Assembly: GCF_001507545.1 (NCBI RefSeq)
Contig: NZ_LQBP01000007.1
Location: 124,001 to 188,000 of the forward strand
Origin: Ruegeria profundi
GTDB lineage: Bacteria > Pseudomonadota > Alphaproteobacteria > Rhodobacterales > Rhodobacteraceae
Reading direction: 5' to 3'
Length of the DNA stretch: 64,000 bases
Below the pieces are notes generated by a model that did not search any database, was not told the origin of the DNA, and saw only the letters and a list, made by a program, of their open reading frames with translations. The stretch's first letter is position 1; each line of letters opens with the position of its first letter. This document shows positions 8,625 through 18,024 of the stretch, one piece after another. A program made the translations under genes and the position numbers.

Positions 8625-9279
8625 ACTCAGCGATGTTGCCGTTCGGCTGCGGGACAGCCTGAGGGTTGAACACCTCATTTATCATTGGGTCGATGGTGCC
8701 GGTGATCAATATGGCTATACGACTTATCCAGATGCTTGGGTCCAGCGTTATCTGGAAAGAAGCTATCATCGCATAGATCCGGTGATCGTGGGATGTTTTC
8801 AGCGGTTCCATCCGGTTGATTGGAAAAAACTAGACTGGTCTAGTAAACCGGCTAAGGCATTCCTGAAAGATGCGCAAAGCCACGGCGTCGGCAATCAGGG
8901 ATATTCGATCCCGATCCGGGGGCCTAACGGGCAATTTGCCTTATTCACCGTCAACCATTCCTGTGACGACAGCACATGGCAGGATTTTGTTGAAAGCCAC
9001 GGGCGTAGCCTGATTTTGATCGCGCATTATTTCAACCGAAAAGGATTGGAATTTGCGAGTGACCGGCAACCCGGTTCACCTCGGGGGCTTTCACCGCGCG
9101 AGGTGGACGCAATGACTTTGCTGGCGCTGGGCTACAGCCGGGCGCAGGTGGCGCATTCTCTGTCAATCTCCGAGCATACGCTGCGGGTGTATATTGAGGG
9201 CGCGCGCGCAAAACTCGGCGCCCAAAACACCACCCACGCCATCGCGACGGCACTTAGCCGGGGATTAATAGTGGTTTAA
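8560..9279 (+). CDS. luxR: LuxR-type acyl-homoserine-lactone receptor
   Basis: The 239-residue product has an N-terminal autoinducer-binding domain with the spaced residues of the family (YPDAWVQRYLERSYHRIDPV, VDWKKLDW). The C-terminal LuxR helix-turn-helix is LSPREVDAMTLLALGYSRAQ then SEHTLRVYIEGARAKLGA. It binds an acyl-homoserine lactone and controls transcription. luxI follows 83 bases downstream in the same direction. The ATG used has no good ribosome-binding site, fitting translation coupled to the overlapping small ORF. It resembles the SilR/RaiR class. Confidence 0.9.
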   Translation: MGTKLDLSQVLEELENTSTLDELSDVAVRLRDSLRVEHLIYHWVDGAGDQYGYTTYPDAWVQRYLERSYHRIDPVIVGCFQRFHPVDWKKLDWSSKPAKAFLKDAQSHGVGNQGYSIPIRGPNGQFALFTVNHSCDDSTWQDFVESHGRSLILIAHYFNRKGLEFASDRQPGSPRGLSPREVDAMTLLALGYSRAQVAHSLSISEHTLRVYIEGARAKLGAQNTTHAIATALSRGLIVV

Positions 9280-9323
9280 AGAGGCGCGCGGTCTCAGAAC
9301 GAGAATTTAACTATGCTTCCGTA

Positions 9324-9355
9324 CCCCTTTCGTTCCTGCAATGGGCGACAAGGGG
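9324..9355 (+). promoter_or_regulatory. luxI ribosome-binding site with upstream complement
   Basis: The luxI Shine-Dalgarno AAGGGG (9350-9355) has an exact complement CCCCTT at 9324-9329 within its leader. Pairing would bury the ribosome-binding site in a hairpin with a 20-base loop. The 6-bp stem is short, so this may be chance. Confidence 0.3.
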
Positions 9356-9362
9356 AAAAGTC

Positions 9363-10001
9363 ATGTTGCGCTATCTTTACGCCGACGAATTGTACAAATT
9401 TCCGGATTTGGCGGACGGGATGTTCCGGGACCGGGCAGACCAGTTCAAAACCCGGTTGGGCTGGGATGTTCACGTCGATGTACATGGGCAAGAGAAGGAC
9501 CAGTACGACGACCTGAACCCGTTATACGTCATTTGGGAAGAAGACGATGGCAGTCACGGCGGCTCGATGCGCGTCATGCCCACCACGGGTCCGGTCATGG
9601 TAAATGATGTGTTTGGGCATCTAACAGGGGGCCAGCCGATCTGCAGCCCGTTGATCTGGGAGGTTACGCGGTTCTGCCTCTCTCGCACGGCCAGCCCTCA
9701 TACGGCTGGCGCGATCATGTTGAGCGGGGGCGAGATGATGGAGGGGTTTGGCCTGACCCATATTGCCGGTGTCTTTGATGCGCGCATGATTCGGATTTAC
9801 CGCCTGATCGGATCGTCGCCGGACGTGCTGGGATCAGAAGGAAAAGGACGCGATCAGATTTCTGTTGGGCTGTGGCCCTATTCCGCCCAGGATTGCACCC
9901 GCGTGGCAGAGCGCGCGGGTATTCCGCGTGAGCTGTCCCGGCTGTGGTTTAAGACAGCTTTTGGCACCGGGCGGCAGCAAAGGTTCCCTCTTTCGGCGTG
10001 A
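9363..10001 (+). CDS. luxI: Acyl-homoserine-lactone synthase, LuxI family
   Basis: The 212-residue product carries the invariant LuxI residues at almost their canonical positions: Arg24, Phe28, Trp34, Asp46 and Asp49, Arg70, Glu100 and Arg103 (LIWEVTRF). It makes an acyl-homoserine lactone from S-adenosylmethionine and an acyl-ACP. The acyl chain cannot be read from sequence; roseobacters commonly make long chains. It is paired with luxR just upstream. It follows the crotonyl-CoA gene ccr by little more than 1 kb, which may reflect an old linkage rather than shared metabolism. Confidence 0.93.
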   Translation: MLRYLYADELYKFPDLADGMFRDRADQFKTRLGWDVHVDVHGQEKDQYDDLNPLYVIWEEDDGSHGGSMRVMPTTGPVMVNDVFGHLTGGQPICSPLIWEVTRFCLSRTASPHTAGAIMLSGGEMMEGFGLTHIAGVFDARMIRIYRLIGSSPDVLGSEGKGRDQISVGLWPYSAQDCTRVAERAGIPRELSRLWFKTAFGTGRQQRFPLSA

Positions 10002-10058
10002 CGGGGAAACCCAAATCATTCTCTGGTGATAGCTGGCGTGGGCCTGTAGGGTCGCGCC

Positions 10059-11591
10059 ATGTCTTTACCTCCTGTAACTTTCTCTGACGATCAGGCCGCC
10101 GCCTATGACAACATCTCCGAGATGTTGAAAGCGGCCGGTGTCGACCTGGATGATGACGCGCTGTTGAAATTGCCGGGTGGCGGCAAGTCTGGTGTCATGG
10201 CGGTGATCGGAAAGGCAGGATCGGGCAAAACCCTGCTATTGGCCGAGCTCTACAAGGCGCTTGCGGGAACCGGTGTTCAGATCGTTTCGGGCGATTTCGA
10301 AAGCCGCAAAGCGCGGGATAAGCGAAGCCTTGCGATTTTGGCGCCCACCAACAAGGCCGCAAGCGTCCTGCGTCTGCGCGGTGTGCCGGCCACAACCATT
10401 CACCGGATACTCTATACCCCGGTCTATGATCCGGAATACGAGAGAATCGCCGAATGGTTGGCGGGCAATGATGAACGCCCCGAGATTGAGGGCCTGACGG
10501 ATGAGGCTTTGGATCGCGCCGCCGCGTTTTATGAAAAGAACAAATCAATTCCCGGCGCGCTGGCGGCGGCTGGCTTGCGCGGGTCTGATTTCATCACTGG
10601 CTGGAAACGCCGGGATGAGCCGCTGGATATCGGGTTCGTTGATGAAGCCTCAATGCTGGACGACCGGCAATTCGAAGACCTGAAAGAAATCTTTCCGACC
10701 CTTCTTCTGTTTGGTGATCCGGCGCAGCTGGCCCCGGTTAACCAATCGGGTGGCATGGTGTTTGACGCTCTGCCGGAGCCACGCAAGCAAATCCTGCACA
10801 GGGTACACCGGCAGGATGCGGACAATCCCATCCTCGATCTTGCGCACGCATTAGCAGATCCTCAGATGGGGTTCGAAGACTTCGAACGTCTTGTCGAACG
10901 GACTGCACGGCAGGATGACCGCGTGGTCTGGGGGCAGCGGGTTGAGGTTGATCTTATGGCGCGCAGCCCGGTTCTGGTCTGGCGCAACGCGACGCGCATT
11001 CGGTTGATACAGGCGTTCAGAAATGTACACGGCGCGCCGGATACGGAGTTGTTGGAAGGTGAACCCCTTATCTGCGACGGTATCGAACTGCCCCTGAAGC
11101 ACCGCAAAAAGCGGCTGGACCTTGAGGCGCGTGGTTTGATCAAAGGTGCCCAGGTTATTTACCTGGGGCCGGGACGCAAGCCGGGGTTTTCTCGTTTGCA
11201 TGTGATGGGCGCCGAAGACCCTCAAGTCAGTGCCGCGTCGATCGTCAAGATCGAGAAACCTGACGAAGAAGAACCATTTATCCCATACGCCGCGCGCATG
11301 GGCGCAACCTTCCTGCATGGGGCCGCTGTAACGATACATAAGGCCCAAGGGTCGCAGTGGGACACGGTGCAGGTTTTTGCTCCGGACATTTACGCGGCTG
11401 CACGAATGGGCCGGACCGAGGCTGGTCAACCCTTGTGGAAGCGGCTGGCTTATGTGGCAATCACCCGCGCGCAGCAAAGGTTGATCTGGGTGGTCCGCAA
11501 CCGGCTGGCTAAACCCACCCATGCGCTGCGTGTGGACGATCTGCGCGCCGTCCCGGCGGCGGCGCTGGAATTAGAGGCAGAAGAGACATGA
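10059..11591 (+). CDS. RecD-like superfamily 1 DNA helicase
   Basis: The 510-residue product has Walker A GKAGSGKT at 51-58 and APTNKAASVLR (motif Ia). Walker B is GFVDEASMLD, followed by LFGDPAQLAPV (motif III). The C-terminal UvrD/RecD domain has GAAVTIHKAQGSQWD and LAYVAITRAQQRLIW (motifs V and VI). It is an ATP-dependent DNA helicase of the RecD/Pif1-like type with no nuclease domain. It lacks RecB or RecC partners here, so it is a stand-alone enzyme, probably in repair. It overlaps the next gene by 4 bp (ATGA). Confidence 0.88.
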   Translation: MSLPPVTFSDDQAAAYDNISEMLKAAGVDLDDDALLKLPGGGKSGVMAVIGKAGSGKTLLLAELYKALAGTGVQIVSGDFESRKARDKRSLAILAPTNKAASVLRLRGVPATTIHRILYTPVYDPEYERIAEWLAGNDERPEIEGLTDEALDRAAAFYEKNKSIPGALAAAGLRGSDFITGWKRRDEPLDIGFVDEASMLDDRQFEDLKEIFPTLLLFGDPAQLAPVNQSGGMVFDALPEPRKQILHRVHRQDADNPILDLAHALADPQMGFEDFERLVERTARQDDRVVWGQRVEVDLMARSPVLVWRNATRIRLIQAFRNVHGAPDTELLEGEPLICDGIELPLKHRKKRLDLEARGLIKGAQVIYLGPGRKPGFSRLHVMGAEDPQVSAASIVKIEKPDEEEPFIPYAARMGATFLHGAAVTIHKAQGSQWDTVQVFAPDIYAAARMGRTEAGQPLWKRLAYVAITRAQQRLIWVVRNRLAKPTHALRVDDLRAVPAAALELEAEET

Positions 11592-12316
11592 ACACCATCA
11601 TCGTTACCGGCGCAAGCTCGGGCATTGGCCGTGCGACGGCCGAGCTGTTTTTGAACGAAGGCTGGACCGTTGGCTTGCTAGCCCGCAGCGCGGACAAGCT
11701 GCATGACATGGCGGCGGACCATAAAAATGCGCTTCCCTTGGCCGCTGATGTTACAGACCCGGATGCGGTACAGGCAGCCTTCCGGGCTTTTCAGGACAAA
11801 GCCGGCCGGTTGGATGTTCTGTTCAACAATGCCGGGATATTCGCCCCCGGCGGTACGATTGATGAGATCGAGCTGGAAGATTGGTATCAAAGCGTGAACG
11901 TGAACCTGAATGGTATGTTCCTCTGTGCGCGCGAAGCCTTTCGGATCATGCGGCACCAGACCCCTCAGGGTGGGCGTATCATCAATAATGGTTCAATCGC
12001 TGCTTACGTGCCGCGACCGAACTCGGTGCATTATTCAGCGACGAAACATGCCATCACGGGCCTGACCCGAAGTTTGTCTTTGGACGGGCGCGATTTCGGG
12101 ATTGCCTGCGGTCAGATCGATATCGGCAATGCACGCACGCCAATGGTGCAAGGGTTGGTGGATGCCGCGATTGAGGCAGGGCGACAGCCCGACCCGACTA
12201 TGGCCGTCGAAGATGCGGCGCGGTCGGTGCTTCACATGGCGACCCTGCCTCCTGAGGCAAACGTACAGTTCATGACCGTCATGGCCACGACAATGCCCTA
12301 TATCGGGCGCGGTTAG
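11588..12316 (+). CDS. Short-chain dehydrogenase/reductase
   Basis: The 242-residue product has the cofactor motif TGASSGIG at the N-terminus, NNAGIF, and the catalytic Ser plus YSATK (Tyr-x-x-x-Lys). The substrate cannot be told from sequence. It is translationally coupled to the helicase gene and ends 3 bp before the convergent TIGR02186 gene. Confidence 0.9.
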   Translation: MNTIIVTGASSGIGRATAELFLNEGWTVGLLARSADKLHDMAADHKNALPLAADVTDPDAVQAAFRAFQDKAGRLDVLFNNAGIFAPGGTIDEIELEDWYQSVNVNLNGMFLCAREAFRIMRHQTPQGGRIINNGSIAAYVPRPNSVHYSATKHAITGLTRSLSLDGRDFGIACGQIDIGNARTPMVQGLVDAAIEAGRQPDPTMAVEDAARSVLHMATLPPEANVQFMTVMATTMPYIGRG

Positions 12317-12319
12317 GTT

Positions 12320-13087
12320 TTAGTTCTCGCGTAGCAGGCGGAATGCCGTCGACGCGCCCCACCCTGCGGCGATCGCGATGACCAACGACATCAAACCATA
12401 CCAGACCGGCTGCTCGCGGGACATGCTATAAAGGAGTCGTTCCAGCCCGACCTTGCGCACATCAATAACCGTTTCGTATTGCGACACGACCTCGCCGCCC
12501 CGTGTCAGAAAGATACGCGCGGAATAGTTCCCTTCGGTCAGGTCGGCGGGCATCGCGATTGAGGTGCGGAACAGGGTCTGTTCATCCACGGCCACGGTGT
12601 TTTCGCGAATAGAATACAAACTCTCGCTCTCACGAATGCGAATGACCGCATCGGCAAATTCCTGTGCGCCACGGATATGCATAGCTGCCCCGACCGAGCG
12701 GATAGCGCGTTCGATGGAAACGCGATAGCGCAGGTCTTCGGTATCGGTAAGGATGTCGTCCAACGGGCCGCTCGTGGCAACGGCGTAGAAGCTGGGCGCA
12801 AGATCGACAAGAACACTGTCAGTGTTGACCCAAATTCCCAGCTTGCGTTCCTTGCGCCGGACGGTCACAGGACCCGATGGCCCGGCCACGGCGACGATCA
12901 CCTCAAGCGGGGGGCCTTCCGGAATAGGCGTTTCCCGTTTCACAGCACCAAAAATCAGAATTTCAGATCCGTCAAATGTCGCTGTAATGGCCACGCGATC
13001 CTGGCTGAGGCCCAGCACAACTTGTTCTTCAACAGCCAAGGCCGGGGTGCAGCACAGAACCAGCAGGACAATCAGGCGTTTCAGCAT
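12320..13087 (-). CDS. TIGR02186 family membrane-anchored protein
   Basis: The start is set at an ATG two bases after the TauE stop (255 residues), with GGGGGCC upstream. An upstream TTG is less likely. A signal peptide (MLKRLIVLLVLCCTPALA) precedes a periplasmic domain of beta-rich character. One C-terminal membrane helix follows (about residues 228-247, PVWYGLMSLVIAIAAGWGA). In alphaproteobacteria this family accompanies TauE/SafE exporters, as here; its biochemical role is unknown. Confidence 0.85.
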   Translation of the reverse strand: MLKRLIVLLVLCCTPALAVEEQVVLGLSQDRVAITATFDGSEILIFGAVKRETPIPEGPPLEVIVAVAGPSGPVTVRRKERKLGIWVNTDSVLVDLAPSFYAVATSGPLDDILTDTEDLRYRVSIERAIRSVGAAMHIRGAQEFADAVIRIRESESLYSIRENTVAVDEQTLFRTSIAMPADLTEGNYSARIFLTRGGEVVSQYETVIDVRKVGLERLLYSMSREQPVWYGLMSLVIAIAAGWGASTAFRLLREN

Positions 13088-13089
13088 GA

Positions 13090-14010
13090 TCAATGGCCCC
13101 CTGCGGTGCCCAGAGAATAAAGCTCGGACGGTTCAATCAACAAATCCAACGCCAGTTTGCCGCAAACCACCAGAACCAGGGCGGCCAACAACACCCGCAA
13201 CTGCTCGGCCGGCATGCGCGCACCGATCACCGTGCCAATCTGCGCGCCGACAACACCGCCGATCAGAAGCAGGACGGCCAGAACGATATCGACGGTATAG
13301 TTCGTTGTCGCGTGCAACATCGTTGTAAAGCCGGTCACGAAGATGATCTGAAACAGTGACGTCCCAACCACGACTTTCGTGGGCATCCCCAGCAGGTAGA
13401 TCATTGCAGGCACCATGATGAACCCGCCGCCTACGCCCATGATGGCTGACAAGACACCAACGCAAAGCCCGACCAGGATGGGCGGAATGACCGAGATGTA
13501 AAGCCCCGAGGTACGGAATCGCATCTTGAACGGCATGGAGTGTACCCAACCGCGCTGTCGCCGCTTTGAAGGTGCCGCTATGCCCTTTCGCGATTTACGC
13601 AGCGCACGCAGGCTTTCGATGAACATCAGGCTGCCAACCACACCAAGAAAAATGACGTAGCACAGCGTCACCAACAGATCGACCTGGCCCAAACTTTTGA
13701 GATAGTTGAACACCACAACCCCAAGTCCGGCACCAGTTAACCCGCCGACCAACAAGACCGTGCCCATCCTCAGATCGACTGTCTTTCGTCGAAGATGCGC
13801 CAGCACGCCGGAAAAGGACGAGGCAACGATCTGGTTGGCTTCGGTTGCGACGGCAACCGCTGGGGGGATGCCGATGAAGAACAGAAGCGGGGTCATCAAG
13901 AAACCGCCACCCACACCGAACATGCCCGAAAGCACGCCGACCATTCCCCCCAACCCCAGCAAGAGAAAGGCATTCACGGAAACTTCGGCAATAGGAAGGT
14001 AAATCTGCAT
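13090..14010 (-). CDS. TauE/SafE family sulfite or organosulfonate exporter
   Basis: The 306-residue protein has about eight membrane helices in two similar halves. Each half has the family's Gly-rich VGVLSGMFGVGGGFLMTPLL-type repeat; the second is VLSAIMGVGGGFIMVPAM. Members move sulfite, sulfoacetate or related anions out of the cell. The partner TIGR02186 gene starts two bases after its stop. Substrate here is inferred only from the family; no sulfur genes are in the window. Confidence 0.9.
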   Translation of the reverse strand: MQIYLPIAEVSVNAFLLLGLGGMVGVLSGMFGVGGGFLMTPLLFFIGIPPAVAVATEANQIVASSFSGVLAHLRRKTVDLRMGTVLLVGGLTGAGLGVVVFNYLKSLGQVDLLVTLCYVIFLGVVGSLMFIESLRALRKSRKGIAAPSKRRQRGWVHSMPFKMRFRTSGLYISVIPPILVGLCVGVLSAIMGVGGGFIMVPAMIYLLGMPTKVVVGTSLFQIIFVTGFTTMLHATTNYTVDIVLAVLLLIGGVVGAQIGTVIGARMPAEQLRVLLAALVLVVCGKLALDLLIEPSELYSLGTAGGH

Positions 14011-14345
14011 TTGGAATTACCGGATGACCACGGACGGATCACGCGGGGCGATCCGGCCCGTCTCATACCACTGGGGTGAGGCATTAATACGGCGCACAGA
14101 AAGTGGCGGTATGGCGAATATCGGCGTGACCGAAGTGTATTCGATCAACCTGTTTGGCTGGTCAGAAAAGCAACCCCCGTGATCGGGGTGTTCACGTGTT
14201 TCCATCCCCCCGATGGGGTTTGATCCGCGCTGGGCTATCACAGGAAATACGCACATACCCCTTTAGAACGGTTGCGGCATTCAAAATCAACTCTGTATGC
14301 CGCTCTGCAGCAAACAGGAATGAAATGAGTTCGCAACTGGACTTA
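14011..14345. other. 335-bp intergenic region between TauE and the ABC permease
   Basis: I see no convincing gene here. It should hold the promoter of the TauE gene and the 3' end of the BMP importer operon. The only structures noted are short GC hairpins near 14173-14220. Confidence 0.5.
14163..14189 (-). terminator. Possible terminator of the BMP importer operon
   Basis: Read on the minus strand, ACCCC and GGGGT pair around a 7-base loop and are followed by TGCTTTTCT. The stem is short (5 bp) and lies about 160 bases beyond the last permease stop, so confidence is modest. Confidence 0.35.
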
Positions 14346-15314
14346 TCAGCGCTCCTTCACATAGGGCTCTCCCCCGGCACGGGGCGGGATGGCTTTGCCC
14401 ACGAAACCGGCTAGAATGACCACCGTCAGGATATAGGGCAGGGCGTCCATGACCTGAACCGGGATAATTATGCCCCCAAGGTCAATGTTCTGGAATCGCA
14501 GCGCAATCGCTTGCAGCAGGCCGAACAGCAGGCAGGCCCACATCGCATGCCAAGGCCGCCATTTCGCAAAGATCAGCGCAGCAAGCGCGATGAAGCCGCG
14601 CCCGGCGGTCATCTCTTTGACAAAACCGGCCTGCAGGGCCGTGGCAAGGTAAGCCCCGGCTATTCCGCACAGGACACCACAGATGGCGACTGCGGCGAAA
14701 CGCAACCCAACGACCGACACACCGGCTGTATCCACCGCCGCAGGGTTCTCGCCGACCGCGCGCAGGCGCAGGCCAAACCGGGTACGGTACAAAACCCACC
14801 ATGTCAGCGGGACCATCAGGAACGCGACGTAAACAAGGATCGAATGACCTGACAAAAGTTCCGAGTAGACCGGTCCGATGATCGGAGCTGCATCAAGCGC
14901 TTCGGCAAAAGGAAAACTGATCGGTTCAAACCGGCCTCCGCCAAACAGTGATGGTGTTCGGCCGCCCTGCTGGAACCAACTTTGAGCGATAAGTACGGTG
15001 AGACCCGAGGCCAGGAAATTGATCGCGACGCCCGATATTAGCTGATTGCCCCGGAACGTGATCGAGGCGACGCCGTGCAGCGCGGACAGAATCAGCGACG
15101 CGCCAATACCTGCCATAAGGCCCAGCCAGACAGATCCCGTCACCGCAGCCACGGCGGCTGAGAAAAAGGCAGACATCAGCATCTTGCCTTCCAGGCCGAT
15201 ATCAAAAATGCCCGCGCGTTCGGAATAGAGCCCAGCCAGACAGGCCAATAGCAGCGGTGTCGCCAGGCGGATTGTCGAGTCGAGGACCTGAACCAGAGTA
15301 ACAAAAAACTCCAT
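14346..15314 (-). CDS. BMP-type ABC transporter permease (second)
   Basis: The start is set at the ATG that overlaps the upstream permease stop by one base (TGATG), giving 322 residues. It has about eight membrane helices and family blocks FDIGLEGKMLMSAFFSA and RAVGENPAAVDTAGVSV (EAA-like coupling loop). It forms the channel with the other permease in the inner membrane. Homologues YufQ/NupQ serve nucleoside uptake. It is last in the four-gene operon. Confidence 0.92.
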   Translation of the reverse strand: MEFFVTLVQVLDSTIRLATPLLLACLAGLYSERAGIFDIGLEGKMLMSAFFSAAVAAVTGSVWLGLMAGIGASLILSALHGVASITFRGNQLISGVAINFLASGLTVLIAQSWFQQGGRTPSLFGGGRFEPISFPFAEALDAAPIIGPVYSELLSGHSILVYVAFLMVPLTWWVLYRTRFGLRLRAVGENPAAVDTAGVSVVGLRFAAVAICGVLCGIAGAYLATALQAGFVKEMTAGRGFIALAALIFAKWRPWHAMWACLLFGLLQAIALRFQNIDLGGIIIPVQVMDALPYILTVVILAGFVGKAIPPRAGGEPYVKER

Positions 15315-16408
15315 CACTCTGCCCCCTTCCGCAGACCAAGAAACAGTTTTTCAAGCGGTATCCGCACCATGTTGTCCAACGCCCCGGTGAACAAAATCAC
15401 CAATGCCTGAATCACCACGATCAGCTCGCGTGGGATCGACGTCCAAAGCGCCAGTTCCGCACCGCCCTGATACAGAAAGCCGAACAGGATCGCCGCCAGG
15501 AAAACGCCGAATGGATGTGAACGGCCCATCAAGGCCACAGCGATGCCGATAAAGCCCGCGCCCTCGGTCGCGTTCAGAACCAGACGTTCCGCTTCGCCCA
15601 TCACGTTGTTGATCGCCATAAGGCCCGCCAGCGCGCCCGAGATCAGCATCGCGATGATCGTGATCCGAACCGGTGAAATACCGGCATAGACGGCTCCGGT
15701 TTCAGAATGGCCATACGCGCGGATTTCATAGCCCAGCCGCGTGCGCCAGATCAGCGCCCAGACAACCACGCAGGCCAGCAGCGCGACGAAGAATGAGATA
15801 TTCGCGGGCGCGCCCCGGAAAACAGCATTTTCCGCAGTTGAGAACATCGATTGGAATGTCGGTAGGTGCACAGCCTCGGGGAAGCGCGCTGTAGCCGGAT
15901 CCTGTGAGCCCTGCGGGCGCATAACGTTGACCAGCATATAGTTCAGGAACGCAGCCGCGATAAAGTTGAACATGATCGTGGTGATCACGATATGGCTGCC
16001 CCGCTTGGCTTGCAGATAGGCCGGGATCGCGGCCCATGCAGCCCCGAACAGCATCGAGGCCGCGCAGGCGGCAAGCAGCGCGATGCTCCAATGTGGCCAT
16101 GGAATGTAAAGACAGGCCACGGCGACACCAAGACCGCCCAGCATCGCCTGACCTTCGCCCCCGATGTTGAACAGCCGGGCGTGGAAGGCCACGGCCACAG
16201 CCAGCCCGGTGAACATGAAGTTGGTTGCGTAATACAGCGTATAGCCCCACCCATAGGTGGACCCCAACGCCCCCGTGACCATCAGGTTCACCGCCTCGAC
16301 AGGGTTTTCACCGATGGCCAGAATGACCAGTGTCGAAAGGATTGCGGCCAATATCAAACTGATCAGCGGGATCAGAACAACGTCGGCCCATTTGGGCATT
16401 TTTTCCAT
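15314..16408 (-). CDS. BMP-type ABC transporter permease (first)
   Basis: The start is the ATG one base after the ATPase stop (TAACATG), with GGGAGAGG upstream, giving 364 residues. It has about nine membrane helices and the blocks FNIGGEGQAMLGGLG and RAYGHSETGAVYAGIS. It pairs with the second permease; homologues are YufP/NupP. Both permeases are of the type found in nucleoside and simple-sugar importers. Confidence 0.92.
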   Translation of the reverse strand: MEKMPKWADVVLIPLISLILAAILSTLVILAIGENPVEAVNLMVTGALGSTYGWGYTLYYATNFMFTGLAVAVAFHARLFNIGGEGQAMLGGLGVAVACLYIPWPHWSIALLAACAASMLFGAAWAAIPAYLQAKRGSHIVITTIMFNFIAAAFLNYMLVNVMRPQGSQDPATARFPEAVHLPTFQSMFSTAENAVFRGAPANISFFVALLACVVVWALIWRTRLGYEIRAYGHSETGAVYAGISPVRITIIAMLISGALAGLMAINNVMGEAERLVLNATEGAGFIGIAVALMGRSHPFGVFLAAILFGFLYQGGAELALWTSIPRELIVVIQALVILFTGALDNMVRIPLEKLFLGLRKGAE

Positions 16409-16409
16409 G

Positions 16410-17939
16410 TTACGCGGCCTCTCCCGCAACACCGGCCATCAGCAGGCCCAGTTCTTTTTCATCCGTCTCATGGGGCAGGCGCTCGCCCATGATATGTCCG
16501 TCAAACATCACCGCGATCCGATCCGACAGCGAGAAGATCTCCTCCAGCTCGACCGAGACCAGCAGGATTGCCTTCCCCTGATCACGCAGCGCGACGATTT
16601 GCTTGTGAATGAACTCGATCGCGCCGATATCCACGCCTCGGGTGGGCTGACCGACCAGCAGCAGGTCGGGGTTGCGCTCGATCTCACGTGCGACGACGAT
16701 TTTCTGCTGGTTGCCGCCCGAAAAGTTTTTCGCGGTCAGCCAGGCATTGGGCGGGCGCACGTCAAACTTTTCAATCTTGCGTTCGGTATCGGCGCGCAGG
16801 GCAGCGTTGTCCATGAACAGACCGCGTTTGTAAGCCGGGTCGCGGTGATAGCCGAACGCGACATTCTCCCACGCGTGGAAATCCATGATCAGACCCTCGC
16901 GCTGCCGGTCTTCGGGTACGTGAGCAATGCCTTGTGCCCGTCGGGCCTGACCGTCAGACCCATGCCCTGAAAGTGCCAGCGGTGTGCCGTTCAACCTGAT
17001 CGTTCCTTGACCGGGGCGCATGCCGCCCAACACCTCAAGCAGCTCGGACTGACCATTACCCGCGACGCCGGCGATGCCGACAATCTCGCCTGCGCGCACT
17101 GTAAGGTCGATTCCCTTGACGCGCTCAACACCCGCTTCGTCGACCACCCGCAGGTTCTCAATCTCGAGAATGGGTTTGCCGGGTTGTGCCGGAACCTTAT
17201 CCACCTGCAACAGGACTTTCCGGCCCACCATCAGTTCAGCCAACTCCTGCGGGCTGGTTTCTGCGGTTTTCACGGTTGCGGTCATCTGACCACGGCGCAT
17301 AACGGAAACGGTATCCGTGGCCTCCATGATCTCGCGCAGTTTGTGCGTGATCAGAATAATCGTCTTACCTTCTTCGCGCAGGCGATGAAGAATTCGGAAA
17401 AGCTGATCGGCCTCGGACGGTGTCAGAACTCCAGTGGGCTCATCAAGGATCAGAATTTCTGCCTTGCGATAAAGCGCTTTGAGGATTTCGACGCGCTGTT
17501 GCCGGCCCACGCCGATTTCATCAATGCGCTTGTCCGGGTCTACGAACAGCTCGTATTCTTCTTCCAGGGCTTTCAGTTCCTTGCGCGCTTTTGCCAGCGA
17601 CGGGGCGAGCATGCCGCCATCCTCGGCGCCCAGAACGATGTTTTCCAGTACGGTGAAATTCTCGACCAATTTGAAATGCTGGAACACCATCCCGATGCCG
17701 GACGCGATTGCCGCCTGGCTGTCGGGGATGTCGGTCTTGGTGCCGTTGATCCAAATCTCACCTTTGTCGGCCTTGTAAAAGCCGTAGAGAATACTCATCA
17801 GCGTTGACTTGCCCGCGCCGTTTTCACCGATGATCCCATGAATGGTACCGGGGGCGACGCTGATGGAAATGTCCTTGTTGGCCTGGACTGGCCCAAAGGC
17901 TTTGGAAATCCCTTTGAGCTCAATGGCGGGGACTGTCAT
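16410..17939 (-). CDS. BMP-type ABC transporter ATPase, double cassette
   Basis: The 509-residue protein has two nucleotide-binding halves. The first has GENGAGKST and a degenerate signature (VGRQQRVEILKAL) before LILDEPTGVL. The second has GVAGNGQSE in place of a full Walker A and FSGGNQQKIVVAREI with LLLVGQPTRGVD. Such asymmetry is normal for RbsA/MglA-like and YufO/NupO ATPases. It drives uptake by the two downstream permeases. An 85-base gap with a hairpin separates it from the binding-protein gene. Confidence 0.94.
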   Translation of the reverse strand: MTVPAIELKGISKAFGPVQANKDISISVAPGTIHGIIGENGAGKSTLMSILYGFYKADKGEIWINGTKTDIPDSQAAIASGIGMVFQHFKLVENFTVLENIVLGAEDGGMLAPSLAKARKELKALEEEYELFVDPDKRIDEIGVGRQQRVEILKALYRKAEILILDEPTGVLTPSEADQLFRILHRLREEGKTIILITHKLREIMEATDTVSVMRRGQMTATVKTAETSPQELAELMVGRKVLLQVDKVPAQPGKPILEIENLRVVDEAGVERVKGIDLTVRAGEIVGIAGVAGNGQSELLEVLGGMRPGQGTIRLNGTPLALSGHGSDGQARRAQGIAHVPEDRQREGLIMDFHAWENVAFGYHRDPAYKRGLFMDNAALRADTERKIEKFDVRPPNAWLTAKNFSGGNQQKIVVAREIERNPDLLLVGQPTRGVDIGAIEFIHKQIVALRDQGKAILLVSVELEEIFSLSDRIAVMFDGHIMGERLPHETDEKELGLLMAGVAGEAA

Positions 17940-17962
17940 GTCTTGTCCTCAATAGCCGAAGG

Positions 17963-17981
17963 GCCGCGCCCATTGCGCGGC
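17963..17981 (-). repeat. Intercistronic hairpin between bmp and the ABC ATPase gene
   Basis: GCCGCGC and its exact complement flank a 5-base loop in the 85-base gap. There is no T run. Such hairpins after binding-protein genes often protect the upstream mRNA so that the periplasmic protein outnumbers the membrane parts. That role is inferred. Confidence 0.45.
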
Positions 17982-18024
17982 GAAGTGGATGCGAGGCGGA
18001 GGATCACCACCGCCCCGCGCGATA

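Noticed and set aside
8560-10001. Exact acyl chain of the LuxI product
   Set aside because: Chain length cannot be read reliably from sequence.
14017-14256. 79-codon minus-strand frame upstream of the TauE gene
   Set aside because: It has no ribosome-binding site or recognisable composition and covers the likely promoter region.
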